A stretch of 64,000 nucleotides of DNA from Aplysia californica (GCF_000002075.1 NW_004797404.1:503085-567084); one strand, 5' to 3'; positions 52,601-61,384 are shown, numbered from the stretch's first letter. A program made the numbers and translations. Notes: generated by a model not told the origin, from the sequence alone.

Positions 52601-53771
52601 ACGCACTTTGTGAAAAAATGCTGAATTGATGTGCAAAAATAAGAGCGTTATAAAATGTTTTGTAAAAAATTATTTTTTGAGTAAAATGTAAGATGCAATC
52701 CCGATGACTACTTTAAAAAGAAGGATTTTTATGTACAACACGTTTTGTGATGAAGCTCTTCCAATATACGAAAATTTACCCACATTTTTTTTCAATACTT
52801 TCTACTTTTACCTCTCCAGCTATATTTATAAACAAGTTTAAATAGATTTCCTAGCTAACTGTGCATTATAATATTCTATTCAGAATACACAGTAGGTGCT
52901 GTTGTTGTGTTGTAGTTTTCACAGAGTCAGCTCGAAAAGGAAAAATACAGACAAGAAATAAAAGAGGCCCACCACACCAACAGGTTCAATGACCACAAAA
53001 TTATTTGTCATTATAAAGCGAAAATGTTTTTAGAAACAGCAAAGAAAACAAAGTGAAACCTCAAAAAAATAAATATACCAATTTCCCAGGACTTAAATAC
53101 TGCTCCAGAAGAATGTCAGACTCCTCAAGCAAGAGAGGTGTAGGGTTGACTCTGCTCTCAGCAAATTCAGTGATCTGTACCCCTCTCGCTAAGGCACTCA
53201 TCGGCCTTGCTTCACTTCCAGGGAAGCCTCCACTGCTAGAATCATGTTTTTCATCTTGAGTCTTTTCTCCAATCTTAGCTTCATCGTCCATTGTGAAAGT
53301 GCTGGAAATAATGAATGTCATACACTTTAAGAGTAACATTTATCACATTTAAAAAGAACTGGCAAGTGATCTAAGAAAAAAATTGCTTTCCTATCAGAAG
53401 CAACACAAGTTGTTTTTCTTTAACAAAATGAAACATTAGAGATAAATTTGACTTTTAAACAATGATGAAGCTGAAGAGCATGAATATTTATGACTGTTAC
53501 ACTGAGAAAACCAGTGTACCATTGGACAGAACTCAATTAGTCTATTAACTCCTTTTTGTTATGATCATGCTACCTTGCTTGGGCAGCGTGCTGGTTCTGT
53601 GGCTGCCATACAAAGTGGTTAGGAATTTCAGATGAGTATTTCAAAGAACAGTGGTTTCAGCCTAACAGCAACCCCCTTGGGAAGCAAACCTTGGTTACTC
53701 ATAGGTAGAGGTTGCTGCTAACTGAATTTTCTACTTGGGTAATCTGCACCTACTCACCCTTCACACACACA

Positions 53772-53819
<48 letters not shown>

Positions 53820-55021
53820 TGCATGCATAAGCATACATGCATGCACACACACAACCTAATTGCAGGATGTTGTATTGTTGCAGTGGCAAGTGATAACATA
53901 GGCCAAGGTTCCACCTGAGCTTGTGCTTTCAGGAGAAGTGATGTTCAATCACAGAGCCGTAATGTTACCCACAGTAGCCAATATCTCCCCCCCCCCCCCC
54001 CCCCCAAAGAAACTCTTGAAGGAAGGTGGCTCTTGGTGAAAGGGTGTGAACGATGTGGACTGATCTCCTGTACGCCACTTAGTGGGTTGTTTTTTTTTAC
54101 ATGAGTAGATGTTGTGAAGACGTTATTAAAGTGGAGGCATCTGATGAGCCTCTCTGTTATACTGTGCCCCTGCAATCCCGACGGATTATGAGACCAGTGA
54201 CCAGGTGTAGTGAGAAAAAAATAAACTAGAGAGGAGGGGCGCTCACACTGAAATCATAGGCCTGAGTCATATTTTTTAAATTCGAATCATCTATACAAAA
54301 TTTTTGTCAGGCAATTTATAGCAACTTTCAACACTTTTGTTTCAATGTCACTCTTGTCTCATATTTAATGATATTCTAACTCACTCTCAAAATTCAGAAT
54401 CATTTTCTGTTTCTCAGTCCAACAATAATGCAAGAAGAGCAGAAAGATTTACATGGTCATAATTACCTCCCAGAAAAATAAAATCAATCCAAACTTCCTA
54501 GGTGGACACAATATTAATTCAAGGGTCCTCTGGAGAAAAAGTTTCTGCGGGAAACCTCTATTCTAAAATAAAAATTTTAAGGGATTAATAAAGAATCAGT
54601 AAATGTTTAACCTTTTTTAACACAAAATCTCTGTAATAAGAGAAAAATGCTTGCAGGAAGAGGCAACTATTACCTGCAAACACCCGAATGATACTGACTT
54701 CTCATTCCCCAAAAGTCTGTGATATGAATAGGAGAAAAAGACAGAAAGTATAACAAATATTTCCCCATATTCACAGAGCAGTCAGATCCATATTCCTCTG
54801 GTAACGAAAGCTAGGGTCAAAGCGGAAATCAGTGAGATTCTTACATAATGAATTCCCTTTCAAACTGGGGCTGTTTGAAAGAAGTTGCGGGGAGAGTGCA
54901 TGGATTTAAGATGTGTCATGGATGATTCGTCTCAACTCCTTAGATGTTTAAATAAAAGTACTCACTTGCTTTGATATGAGCTGTAACCACGGAGTGGTGG
55001 TCTATCTATAACCAGAGCCAT
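31400..55021 (-). CDS. LRRC56: LRRC56, leucine-rich repeat-containing protein 56 (dynein-arm assembly factor), complete coding region
   Basis: Eleven coding exons, in transcript order: 54966-55021, 53079-53301, 52273-52421, 50464-50643, 49323-49437, 47282-47495, 44914-45087, 41277-41425, 38013-38122, 35475-36080, 31400-31610. All borders are GT-AG and phases agree, giving 728 residues. LRR region about residues 94-240 (RVLWLTRCGLEELDGISSML; KELYLEYNEVTDISPI; VQYLSLCPRLRRLALDGNPI), LRR cap PGYDYRQTIKKLLPNLLVLD at about 242, and VICGNPSKALRQRRK at about 387, which is a hallmark of vertebrate LRRC56. The remaining C-terminal 300 residues are low-complexity Ser/Pro/Arg and acidic. LRRC56/ODA8 interacts with IFT and is needed for axonemal outer dynein arms; human mutations cause a primary ciliary dyskinesia. 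Human LRRC56 is 542 residues, so this tail is longer. Exon 1 starts inside a longer exon (acceptor at 55038), so a 5' untranslated exon lies upstream. Confidence 0.93.
32740..32930 (+). mobile_element. tRNA-derived SINE, copy 2
   Basis: Head GGGGGCTCTCGTGGCCTAGA with A-box-like TGGCCTAGAGG, then AGCCACACCCCTGATCTTCT, CTCAGAGGTCCTGTGTGCAA, GCGCACGTTAAAGATTC. More compact than copy 1. Lies in the last LRRC56 intron, opposite strand. Confidence 0.75.
33275..33296. repeat. Poly(G) run of 22
   Basis: Uninterrupted G run in the last LRRC56 intron; could form a G-quadruplex on the plus strand. Length is likely to be error-prone in assembly. Confidence 0.9.
33418..33900 (-). pseudogene. Decayed DDE-like transposase fragment (SDGC motif family)
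   Basis: Minus-strand pieces in shifting frames: KDQCGVCK-like CMSKGSMWCM near 33820, then FNFVTKDVKCHVWHQGEGPL and IANEFSSFVSNFLEKL, then GCSDGCAYQ near 33500. The order CxxC, then VWHEGE--RG-NE, then SDGC--QN is known from a widespread group of metazoan transposase-like proteins usually left uncharacterised. Several frame breaks. Superfamily not assigned. Confidence 0.6.
34812..35045. repeat. Inverted/direct repeats with GGCGGTTGAATCACG
   Basis: CGTGATTCAACCGCCC at 34812-34827 pairs with GGGCGGTTGAATCACG at 34858-34873 (perfect 16-bp stem, 30-base loop). A third copy, GGCGGTTGAATCACG, is at 35031-35045, and the preceding CACTT is shared with the second. Possibly ends of a very small MITE. 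Confidence 0.75.
35475..36080 (-). CDS. LRRC56: LRRC56 coding exon 10 (large low-complexity exon)
   Basis: Acceptor TTTATGTCAG, donor GTAAGAG. 606 nt encoding an acidic patch (DEAVEVSDSEEDSDFDLP) and Ser/Arg-rich disorder ending SPRSKRL. The frame would stop in the donor (TAA) if unspliced; the match to the last exon in phase supports splicing. Confidence 0.88.
36210..36335 (+). repeat. Dispersed AAGACAGATAGAAAC repeat, copy 2 (weak)
   Basis: AGAAAGACAGATAGAAACA and CCCTTCCAACCACAAA match the 47105-47250 copy. Located about 130 bp before the acceptor of LRRC56 exon 10. Confidence 0.5.
36970..37500. repeat. Dispersed repeat D, copy 2 (LRRC56 intron)
   Basis: Aligns over most of its length with 25690-26330, e.g. 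AACCTTTTCACCACACAGAC, ACAATAAAATTGAACTC and TCTACTTCTCTGAG. Several indels distinguish the copies. Confidence 0.72.
38013..38122 (-). CDS. LRRC56: LRRC56 coding exon 9
   Basis: Acceptor TTGTATTTTTCAG, donor GTAAGAG. Encodes GAIFNHSENAEDVPLKAEDE then MNSIIEELQSWKVEHEK, probably a short coiled coil. 110 nt, leaves phase 2. Confidence 0.87.
39592..40306. mobile_element. TTAA-flanked piggyBac-like nonautonomous element
   Basis: TTAA at both ends with inverted termini TTAACTCTTTTTATCC / GGATAAAAAGAGTTAA. A subterminal palindrome TACGAGTATACTCGTA sits close to the left end. Inside, DDSDSEISAVNSFVDDKK is readable after 39870, like the acidic N-terminus of piggyBac transposases, but there is no catalytic domain. 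715 bp; in the LRRC56 intron between exons 8 and 9. Confidence 0.8.
41277..41425 (-). CDS. LRRC56: LRRC56 coding exon 8
   Basis: Acceptor ACTGTTCACAG, donor GTTTGT. Encodes ELTIGGVICGNPSKALRQRR, the CGNP-K-LR-RR motif that separates LRRC56 from other LRR proteins. Confidence 0.92.
42395..42562. mobile_element. Small degenerate pogo-like MITE
   Basis: Left GTATAAGACAATCACCTG and ACAAACGGCCACTTTC, right GGGTGGCTGTCTTAGAAAAG then TTCGATTG: the termini of the pogo-like MITE with almost no internal sequence. About 170 bp. Confidence 0.65.
42715..42965 (-). pseudogene. LINE reverse-transcriptase C-terminal tail fragment
   Basis: Minus-strand traces KWRWAGHIVRCSDTRWAKSC, then GRSAGR, and WHGQTEDSLYWRALSRATSS with NGWT, in two or three frames. 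The W-WAGH--R--D-RW ... G--W---A-DR--W--L--AY-QQW pattern is the end of endonuclease/RT LINE proteins (RTE-like, clade uncertain). Sense of LRRC56 but intronic. Confidence 0.7.
43597..44167. mobile_element. TTAA-type MITE, diverged copy
   Basis: Shares AGCGTGATAGCCCTATGTAT, GGCATAGACCCTCACTTTCT and AATTGACAACTTCGTCC with the intact copy at 48833-49232; its ends have lost the TTAA. It lies directly beside another TTAA element (44174). Confidence 0.72.
44174..44885. mobile_element. TTAA-flanked piggyBac-like nonautonomous element
   Basis: TTAA at 44174-44177 and 44882-44885; termini TTAACCCATTGCACCCGC and, inverted, TTAACCCAATTCACCCGACG. Contains the same TACGAGTATACTCGTA palindrome near its left end as the element at 39592. 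712 bp. Ends 28 bp from the donor of LRRC56 exon 7. Confidence 0.78.
44914..45087 (-). CDS. LRRC56: LRRC56 coding exon 7
   Basis: Acceptor TTCTCCCCAG, donor GTATGC. Encodes a Pro/Ser/Arg-rich low-complexity stretch with repeated RPxS units (RPATSYRPGSALRPSSGFRP). A TTAA element ends only 28 bp beyond the donor. Confidence 0.85.
47105..47250 (+). repeat. Dispersed AAAGTAAGACAGACAGA repeat, copy 3
   Basis: AGAGAAGCACATCGACACAA, GTGTTGGGAAAAAGTAAGAC and CCAACCACCCACAAAG match the copy at 9945-10095. It lies about 30 bp from the donor of LRRC56 exon 6. Confidence 0.6.
47282..47495 (-). CDS. LRRC56: LRRC56 coding exon 6 (LRR cap)
   Basis: Acceptor AATCATGCAG, donor GTTGGT (non-consensus +3 to +6). 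Encodes PGYDYRQTIKKLLPNLLVLD followed by an acidic helical stretch (DEDWAYLEELQKDAFLQQEF). Confidence 0.92.
48833..49232. mobile_element. TTAA-flanked MITE (piggyBac-like), best copy
   Basis: TTAACCCTGGCAGTGCGGC at the left and, inverted, TTAACCCTGGCTGGAAGCG at the right. Internal palindrome-like CCCTATATAAAGGGC. 400 bp, no coding capacity. Ends about 90 bp from LRRC56 exon 5. Confidence 0.85.
49323..49437 (-). CDS. LRRC56: LRRC56 coding exon 5
   Basis: Acceptor AAATCACAG, donor GTATCC. Encodes NNVDDITQVQYLSLCPRLRR then LALDGNPICVCPSPTHDE. A TTAA-flanked MITE ends about 90 bp beyond the donor. Confidence 0.93.
49555..49602. repeat. (CA)n microsatellite
   Basis: Interrupted CA run in the LRRC56 intron between exons 4 and 5. 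Confidence 0.93.
49846..50285. mobile_element. GGTG-type MITE, copy 3
   Basis: GTGTCACGATGTGGTGGAAT at the left and GAGCGCCTGATTTCACCACG at the right, forming imperfect inverted ends. About 440 bp, aligned along its length with the 20645 copy. Confidence 0.83.
50464..50643 (-). CDS. LRRC56: LRRC56 coding exon 4
   Basis: Acceptor TTCTCTTCCAG, donor GTAAGT. Encodes LRKLRVLWLTRCGLEELDGI, LKELYLEYNEVTDISPISML and EHLEILDLEG: three LRR units almost superimposable on human LRRC56. Confidence 0.95.
52273..52421 (-). CDS. LRRC56: LRRC56 coding exon 3
   Basis: Acceptor TTTCACAG, donor GTATGTG. Encodes VDNLELVESLELKVDSRETS then LGNFGGLLPNLTELKLSGS; the pattern VD-RE-SLGNFG--LPNL--LKL is conserved in LRRC56. 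Confidence 0.93.
53079..53301 (-). CDS. LRRC56: LRRC56 coding exon 2
   Basis: Acceptor TTATTTCCAG before 53301, donor GTATAT after 53079. Encodes the disordered N-terminal part and LLLEESDILLEQYLSPGKL; the E-YLSP--L motif begins the conserved LRRC56 domain. Confidence 0.9.
53762..53818. repeat. (CA)n microsatellite
   Basis: CA run in LRRC56 intron 1; encodes a spurious Thr-His frame on the plus strand. Confidence 0.95.
54966..55021 (-). CDS. LRRC56: LRRC56 coding exon 1
   Basis: ATG at 55021-55019; the exon itself begins at 55037 after TATTGGTACAG. Encodes MALVIDRPPLRGYSSYQS and two bases of the next codon, then donor GTGAGT. The reading frame continues into exon 2 upstream of the internal Met at 53291, so I prefer this start; translation from 53291 (MDDEAKIG) is the alternative. 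Confidence 0.72.
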
Positions 55022-55550
55022 CAGAAGTCAGCAAAATCTGTACCAATATAAGAAAAAGAGTTTAAAAAGAATTGAAAACGCATGATCCATAATTGATACA
55101 TAGAGACCAGTATTTCTATAATAAATTAGCTAATTACTGCCAGTGTTGGATGCACACACATATATTACAATGAATGGCGCATAAATACTTTTATTGCTGT
55201 ACATATTTCTCATTCTAGAAAACAAAAACTTGTGTGACACGTACTATTTATGCTGGTTCCAAAATACAGTTTCTAAGAAAAAGAATGAACACATCTTAGT
55301 CATATGAATAGATCTAGATTCTATGACCAATCAGTATTCAAAAGCTGCAATTCATTTTAATTTTTTAACTTTCAAACTCTAAAAGTGAAATTTGGTCCCA
55401 AAAAATTGCAAATGAACTGATGGTGAGGAAGTGAACATTAACCTATATTTGGAGAATAAAGATCTAGAATCTAGATCTATAGGAACTCTAAGAAAAGGGT
55501 AAATTTTTACTTTCACTCCCGAACACAGAAACACTGCTTCGGGGGTCAAA

Positions 55551-56967
55551 CTGCAGTAGGCACTACTTGGATATGGTGGTCCCGACTTTTGTGACAGGGA
55601 AATATAACCCAGAGAAAATCTAGAACCTAGTTTTGACCCCAAAGACGATTACTTCTGGTTTTAAGTCTAAATGATTACTTTTTGATTCGCGTGCCGGAGA
55701 GATAGCCTTTCAAACCTAATTGCAAAAAACATCAAATCATGGTCAAATTCAGAGGGGCATGCCCCCCTGAAACACCCTATGTTTTGTTTCTTTTAAGTCA
55801 GGGGGGCAACCCCCCTTGCCTTGTGAAAAACAAGTGAAATTTTTCTGCTCATTTTGTACGCTAGTTTTAGATCTAGACTACTGATAAAACATAAAACATT
55901 GATACCGACTAGATCTATTTAGCAATGACAATGAAAAATTAAATTTTCATCCAAATTGCTCAAAAATGGCCTTAAATGAAAATAGAGTAAAATATAAGAA
56001 CCATGGTTTTTTAAATTTAAAAATCCATTGATAAATAAAAATGTTATTGGGGTTTTTGTTGGCAAAATGTTGGAGGACCTTCAAAGAGGAAAATATCGCC
56101 AAAATGTGGGACATGTCTTGATGTATTTTGAGGAAAAACTGTTCATAACCCAGTAATGAATAGGAGCATATAATGAATGAAACTTGGCATCTTCGTGTGA
56201 TTTTTAGTGCTTTTTTCTAGTTCTGGTATCACTTTTTCGATGTCTTTATTACTTTGGATCTTAAAGACTGATATTTGCGTGAAATTTGTTGAATAGCGTT
56301 ACATCGTTTTTACCGCGACGCGATCACCCCTTCTAAAACTCAGTAAAGCGCTATCGGGAAAACCCGCGATGAAGTCATCGGTGACCTATTTAGTTATAGG
56401 CAGCCAATCACATATGCCGCCTAGCGATCACGCGCCTCTTGCATGCCGGCACCTCGCGTTTGGAATGTGTGATCTAGTTTCCAGCTCTAGAGTTTTATCA
56501 ATAGACGGGTGGTAATTTTAAGTTGGTACGTAAAATCTACTAAACGCAGAGATCTGAAATTTTACAGCAATAAAGAAGACATGTGGGGCGCCTGTGTGGT
56601 CGGCGATCAACCCGCAGCTCCGCTTAGTTTTCAAACGGCAGAGGAAATTCGCACAAACACGGCAATATCTCAAGTTCTAGAAATCGTTCGGGATTGTACG
56701 CTCGCATGTCGTTAGTTTAATCTTTCCTCTGATTGGTTGCCGAGTTTCATTTATTTTCGTCCACGAGTTTTCCCGTAACTATACTTAGAAGAGAGTCACT
56801 TCTGATTCCGAGCGGCCCAAAAATTACCCCTCGCGCGGAGGCCGATTTCCGGCCCAAGGCGCAGTGGGTGATTGGCATTGCTAATCTATTTGAATCAGTA
56901 TCCATATTTTAGTGGCCTACACTACACAAAAGTCGGGACCACCGCATATCCAAGTAGTGCCCTGCAG
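55551..56967. mobile_element. TIR-bounded nonautonomous element upstream of LRRC56
   Basis: Left CAGTAGGCACTACTTGGATA then GGTGGTCCCGACTTTTGTG (55554-55593); right end inverted gives CAGGGCACTACTTGGATATG then GGTGGTCCCGACTTTTGTG (56925-56967). About 1.4 kb, no transposase. CAG...-type ends recall hAT elements, but no clear 8-bp target duplication was found, so the class is open. Confidence 0.7.
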
Positions 56968-57142
56968 TACTGTTTGCTGCAGATCACTCATAAAGCCACT
57001 AAAACTGTCGCAAATCAATTATTTTCAGGAAAATTTCAAATCTAACTACTTATAAATACTTAGATTATATTATATCAAATTATGTAACAGTAACCACCCA
57101 GATTTTCTTTCACCCAAGGGGGACAGGCCCTCTGGAGGCCCC

Positions 57143-57242
57143 NNNNNNNNNNNNNNNNNNNNNNNNNNNNNNNNNNNNNNNNNNNNNNNNNNNNNNNNNN
57201 NNNNNNNNNNNNNNNNNNNNNNNNNNNNNNNNNNNNNNNNNN
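57143..57242. other. Assembly gap (100 N)
   Basis: Exactly 100 N, the conventional placeholder for a gap of unknown size. Frames spanning it are meaningless. Confidence 1.
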
Positions 57243-57405
57243 CCAATTGGTCCAATGCATGTCTATCTCGATTAAGAACAATCAAATATTTAAAAAAAAC
57301 TATTAATTTGCGACGGAAATGAAGTTGACATTGGAAATGAAGTTGATATTCGAGTTCAGCACAACATCAGTAGAAAATGGACTGACAACATATCAGTTCA
57401 GTAGC

Positions 57406-57441
57406 TAGATCTAGATCTAGATATCTAGATCTAGATCTAGA
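57406..57441. repeat. AGATCT short tandem repeat
   Basis: CTAGATCTAGATCTAGATAT and further TCTAGA units. The same hexamer is scattered through the window (e.g. 13660, 40010, 58550). Confidence 0.85.
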
Positions 57442-57442
57442 T

Positions 57443-58457
57443 TCTAAGCTAAGTGTAAGACGGGAGAGAAAGTAAAAAAATATCAAGAAAGGTATTTAAT
57501 TAACGCGTTTTGGGGATCTTCTGTTAGTTTTAGTAAGTCACTGAATGAACAAAAACAATGAGCTTCAAAAAAGAATCAATTGATGGAAGTGATGCCTTGT
57601 GAGCAGACATTTTAGCGTCCATAACAACGAGAGTCCGTTAGACTCAACTGGGCATTATTTTATGCAAAGAAAACATAACGGTATAAAATCACCTGAACAG
57701 CTCTTATTTCGATACGACACCATTTAATCAGAATAATCACATGATATATGAGGCAAATCTGTAGCCACGAAAAGGGACTTCAATGTCAAATTAGCTCATC
57801 AAATCTACATAAGAAGACATTTTGGAATGCTGTTTAGGCATTCACGCGCATGCGTCATTTTATGACCAAAATACTCTACTGCACGAATAAACAGCACAAA
57901 TAAAACATTTTCTAGTCCGAAAAAAAATTGATCTAGCCTAGATCTAGATCTTATGTGGTATCATTGTGTTTGTAAAAAAAAAGCACAATAATTATTTGAT
58001 TATATTCACATATTATTCCTTGTCAAAAGTTTTTTTGTCAACCAATGTAACAGGTGCGAGCCAAGGCAAGGAAGTCCTTGGTGCAAGCATTCACGACGTC
58101 ACGAATTAGGATAAAATTGTATGATAATCCGTTCCTATTTTTATATGGTTTCGCGGGAGAGGCGATTTAACCACTGAACTGATTTATTACGAGTGAGAAA
58201 GAGTTGTGAAAGTTGAAAGTAAAATAGCACGACTTGTTCTGGACCTCTGTAAGTCTGTACCTGTAGCTCTAGATTAGGCTATACATACGATGCTTTGCGC
58301 ATTTTAACGGTTCTGGGGAAAAAAAAGAAAAATACCTCCCAAATATCCTCTGGAAATAGCTTGCTTCTGCTGAGTGAGTGTGAGGAGCCTGGCCTGAGGA
58401 GGTAAGAAGCTCAGAGGCTTTCTATCTGGGATCCCCACTGCACACTATAGATCTACT
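57443..58457. other. Likely promoter region between divergent genes, no coding exon seen
   Basis: Lies between the LRRC56 5' side and the ATG at 58458. On the minus strand GGATATTTGGGAG followed by GTATTT at about 58336 could be the donor of a noncoding LRRC56 exon; this is a guess from one splice-like site. Confidence 0.3.
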
Positions 58458-58521
58458 ATGCCTCCAAGGAAACGGAAAACTCCAGCCTCAGGCCGCTCAA
58501 GGCGTGATTCCAATAATTTAG
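58458..58521 (+). CDS. First coding exon of an unrecognised gene with a basic N-terminus
   Basis: ATG at 58458 opens MPPRKRKTPASGRSRRDSNN followed by L and one base of the next codon, then a strong donor GTAAGT at 58522. The two basic clusters (RKRK, RSRR) look like a nuclear localisation signal. No further exon was recognised before the window end; a Mutator-like element occupies intron 1 starting 64 bp after the donor. The gene is divergent from LRRC56, so the 55-58.4 kb stretch may contain promoters for both. I do not recognise the protein; the exon call rests on the start, composition and donor only. Confidence 0.5.
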
Positions 58522-58576
58522 GTAAGTACAGTAGTAATCTTGATCTACTAGATCTAGATCTACTCTTTCAACGCCT

Positions 58577-58585
58577 TTTTACTTT
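58577..58585. repeat. Left 9-bp target site duplication of the Mutator-like element
   Basis: TTTTACTTT immediately outside the left TIR, identical to 62231-62239. Confidence 0.8.
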
Positions 58586-58757
58586 CGCAGTGGCAACGTT
58601 CACGGCGCCGTGAACGTAGTCTGCAGGCTAGGTTCACGGCGCCGTGAATGTAGTTGGCAGGCTACGTTCATGGCGCCCTGAATGCAGTTTGCAGGCGCTG
58701 TTGAGGCGACGTTCACGGCACTCAAGCTTCGTTTAGACGGAGCGTCCACTGCCGGTT
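58586..58757. repeat. Left TIR of the Mutator-like element (three palindromic units)
   Basis: 172 bp. Palindromes GTTCACGGCGCCGTGAAC at 58598, a one-base variant at 58632 and a diverged one at 58666, spacing 34 bp; inner part CAAGCTTCGTTTAGACG to CCGGTT. Confidence 0.85.
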
Positions 58758-59658
58758 AAAGGCTAAGGCATGATGCGGGGGAGGTTTTGAAATTCGTTAA
58801 GAAGAAGAAACTAAGCTTACAAATGTTGTAGCATCATTGGGTAGCATCAATATAAAAAGAGTGGAGAATTAAGTCATGAAGTAAAATTTTGAAAATTCTT
58901 TTGTGTTGCTATGGTAACGCCTGCCATATTAGAATGTCATATATAGAAAATGCACACATTTCTAAAAAATCTATCATAAGAAATGATTTTAAATGTTACA
59001 ATAAGTGGTTTTGCAGCCTTCCGTGGCTGTTTTTAGAGGATGGACTTGGCATTTTTGATGTAGGAGGAAAATCTTTTCTAGAATCGAGGTCCTAAATATG
59101 GGAAAATTTTGACCACAAAAATCTCAGATCCAAACAATGGATTAAATTTATAATAATATAATTTATTCAAGATTTTATTTTGACGTCACTACTTATTACA
59201 CTAGAATAATGTTTCATCTATCAATATTCCGAAAATTATGACGATATCTTAACAACTTTTCGCATGATAGATTTTTGTGTCCCCACCCCCACCCCCACCC
59301 CCACTGAAAGAGCCCAATTTGAGAGAAAACTCCTAAAAGTTTGGAGGTGCAAAACTTACTGTAAACGTAGTTCGTTATACAGTGGCGTCCAAAAGAAACT
59401 TGAAAATGTATTCACCCAGTCATCGTGTTAAAGCCTTGCATTACCCACTCATGCAGCATACATATTTAAAGCTAAATAAATTCTTCATCATCTGACACAT
59501 TAATATTTAATCTATTTTAAGAGACACCCGAGACGTTGTCACTCAAAATTGACCTTAAAAAAATAAGGCTTGGCAAAATTGCGCGAAATCAAAGAAACGT
59601 AATTAAATTGTCTTTGCGCATTTATTGAATATCAATATTGATCGAATGGCGATATATT

Positions 59659-59800
59659 GAACTAGCTGGGCCCCCTTTCGATGAAAGGAATGATCGGTGC
59701 ATTAACATCAACTGAAAGTCATTGACCTACATTTACACTCTACTGGAATGAGGCAATAAATCTTGAGAGATGCAAAAAATTAGAAGGTCTAGATCTACAC
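59659..59800. repeat. Dispersed CTAGCTGGGCCCCC repeat, copy 2 (inside the Mutator-like element)
   Basis: AGCTGGGCCCCCTTTCGATG, AATGATCGGTGCATTAACAT and AAGGTCTAGATCTAC match 5958-6090; similarity ends at about 59800. Confidence 0.72.
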
Positions 59801-60421
59801 TCTCAAAACAAAATGCGCCTCGCGAAATATCACTTTGCAATAAACAATATTTTATTACGATATTTTGTCACGATAGTTTTAAACATAACGGAAAACAGAG
59901 CAATCACAGATACCACACAAAGCTTCGACTCAACACTAATTGTGTTCATTGTTATTTTGCTTAGGAATCATTGGCTTTGTGTTGTGTACGAAACCTTTGG
60001 GCATCAATTCTATTTAGTTTTGGACATATTTATCAGTCGTTTAATTTCAAATGTCACAGAGAGTTGCAAACAAAGGGTCTGAATTGGGGGCAAAGTCGTT
60101 TTTCTTCAGCCGCTGTTTCATGGGACTTCACATACCTGTAGGATTCATATCGGGGCTGTTTGCTGCTAACTATTTGAACGTTGACTTGATTTGGTTTTTT
60201 AAGAAATCTGTAATGGCATTGGCCCTATGAGAAAATGCCGTGTTTCGCATGGGGATGACTACTTGAATAACACCTTGACAAAAATAAGGGTTAGACATGA
60301 CGTTCCAGCACTTGCGCGATGTAGTCCACTAAACCAAGGCATCCGTTGATTCGCACGAGAGCGGCTTTGTTCATTCCACCCCAGGCCACCCAAAACCATG
60401 GCAGTTTCGTGGCCTCTTTCC

Positions 60422-60840
60422 TCACTGACAGCAGATGTTCAAAATTTTACAGGGTCTGTGTGCAAAAGAGGTTTCGAGCTCGGTAAGAAACCAACAGCTC
60501 CTGAACAAAAACAAAATTAAAACTAATGAACTCAAGTATCTGTTACGTCCAGGTTTTGTGAGGCATTTGTAACTGCTCTGTTTTTCAATCTTCATTAGTT
60601 TTCTGTTCAGCTCTTCGTTGTTGGTGTTTTGGAAGCTCTGAAGGGCATTGAATATACTTTTGCTAATGCAATATGTGTAGTCATCTTTTGCAATTTCAAA
60701 GTCATAAATACCATAAAAATTGAGCATCTGATGAGATTTGGCATCTCCGTCACACAGCATCCTGCTGCATACTAAACCTCAGTGTTCCGCTGATTTCGTG
60801 AATATTGTTTCAGCCTCCATAGCTTTTGCACTTCCTTGTA
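60422..60840 (-). pseudogene. Mutator-like transposase remnant
   Basis: Minus-strand reading: QGSAKAMEAETIFTKSAEH (60803-60840), an in-frame TGA, then GLVCSRMLCDGDAKSHQML, NFYGIYDFEIAKDDYTYCIS and KSIFNALQSF. This is the family order N-x-GSS-AMEAE...I..RS.E..GLRY...-GDGDSK.......YG...I.K.-C.NHV.KR....L as I recall it for the metazoan Mutator-like transposase domain. The Asp of DGD is a catalytic residue in that family. The usual Cys-x-x-His is changed to CIS. The N- and C-terminal parts are not readable. Confidence 0.72.
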
Positions 60841-61335
60841 AATTTTGCTGGCACTTTATTTGATGGTGGGTTCTCAAAGGCAGAATAAAAAAGTGCATAT
60901 CCGTCATTGTCACCTACTTCTTTATCTTTCTTCATTGGTGAAATTTTCTTTTTGGCAATGGGGTGAGGAGCAAGTTCATCCCCATCTAAAGTTTCCTCTT
61001 CACTATTATCACTCTCACGATATATTCCATCACTATGCCTACACCACTAGTGCCTCAATGTTCGAACTGTCGTGTGATGTGCTGAAGAATGTCGATGTCA
61101 TTGCAGTAGGCTGTGGTAATCTTGAGAAATTGAGACTAGGGCTTCAAAGAATTTTGGAAAGGTGTTCAAAAAGCATTTTCTGAGCTCAATAACTGTTGAA
61201 ACTGGGGTAGTGCCGAAACAGCACTCCCATCTTGTTGATTAGACGCTAGCATCAGCATCAGCAAATGTCATTGAAAGAGACGATTATGAGGCTGAAACAA
61301 AAGAATGAATTGAGAGTAGGAACTGATCTAAAATC

Positions 61336-61341
<6 letters not shown>

Positions 61342-61384
<43 letters not shown>
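61342..61384. repeat. (TGTC)n microsatellite
   Basis: About eleven CTGT units inside the Mutator-like element. Confidence 0.95.

Noticed and set aside
57070-57285. Frames spanning the N run
   Set aside because: They cross the assembly gap and have no real sequence in the middle.
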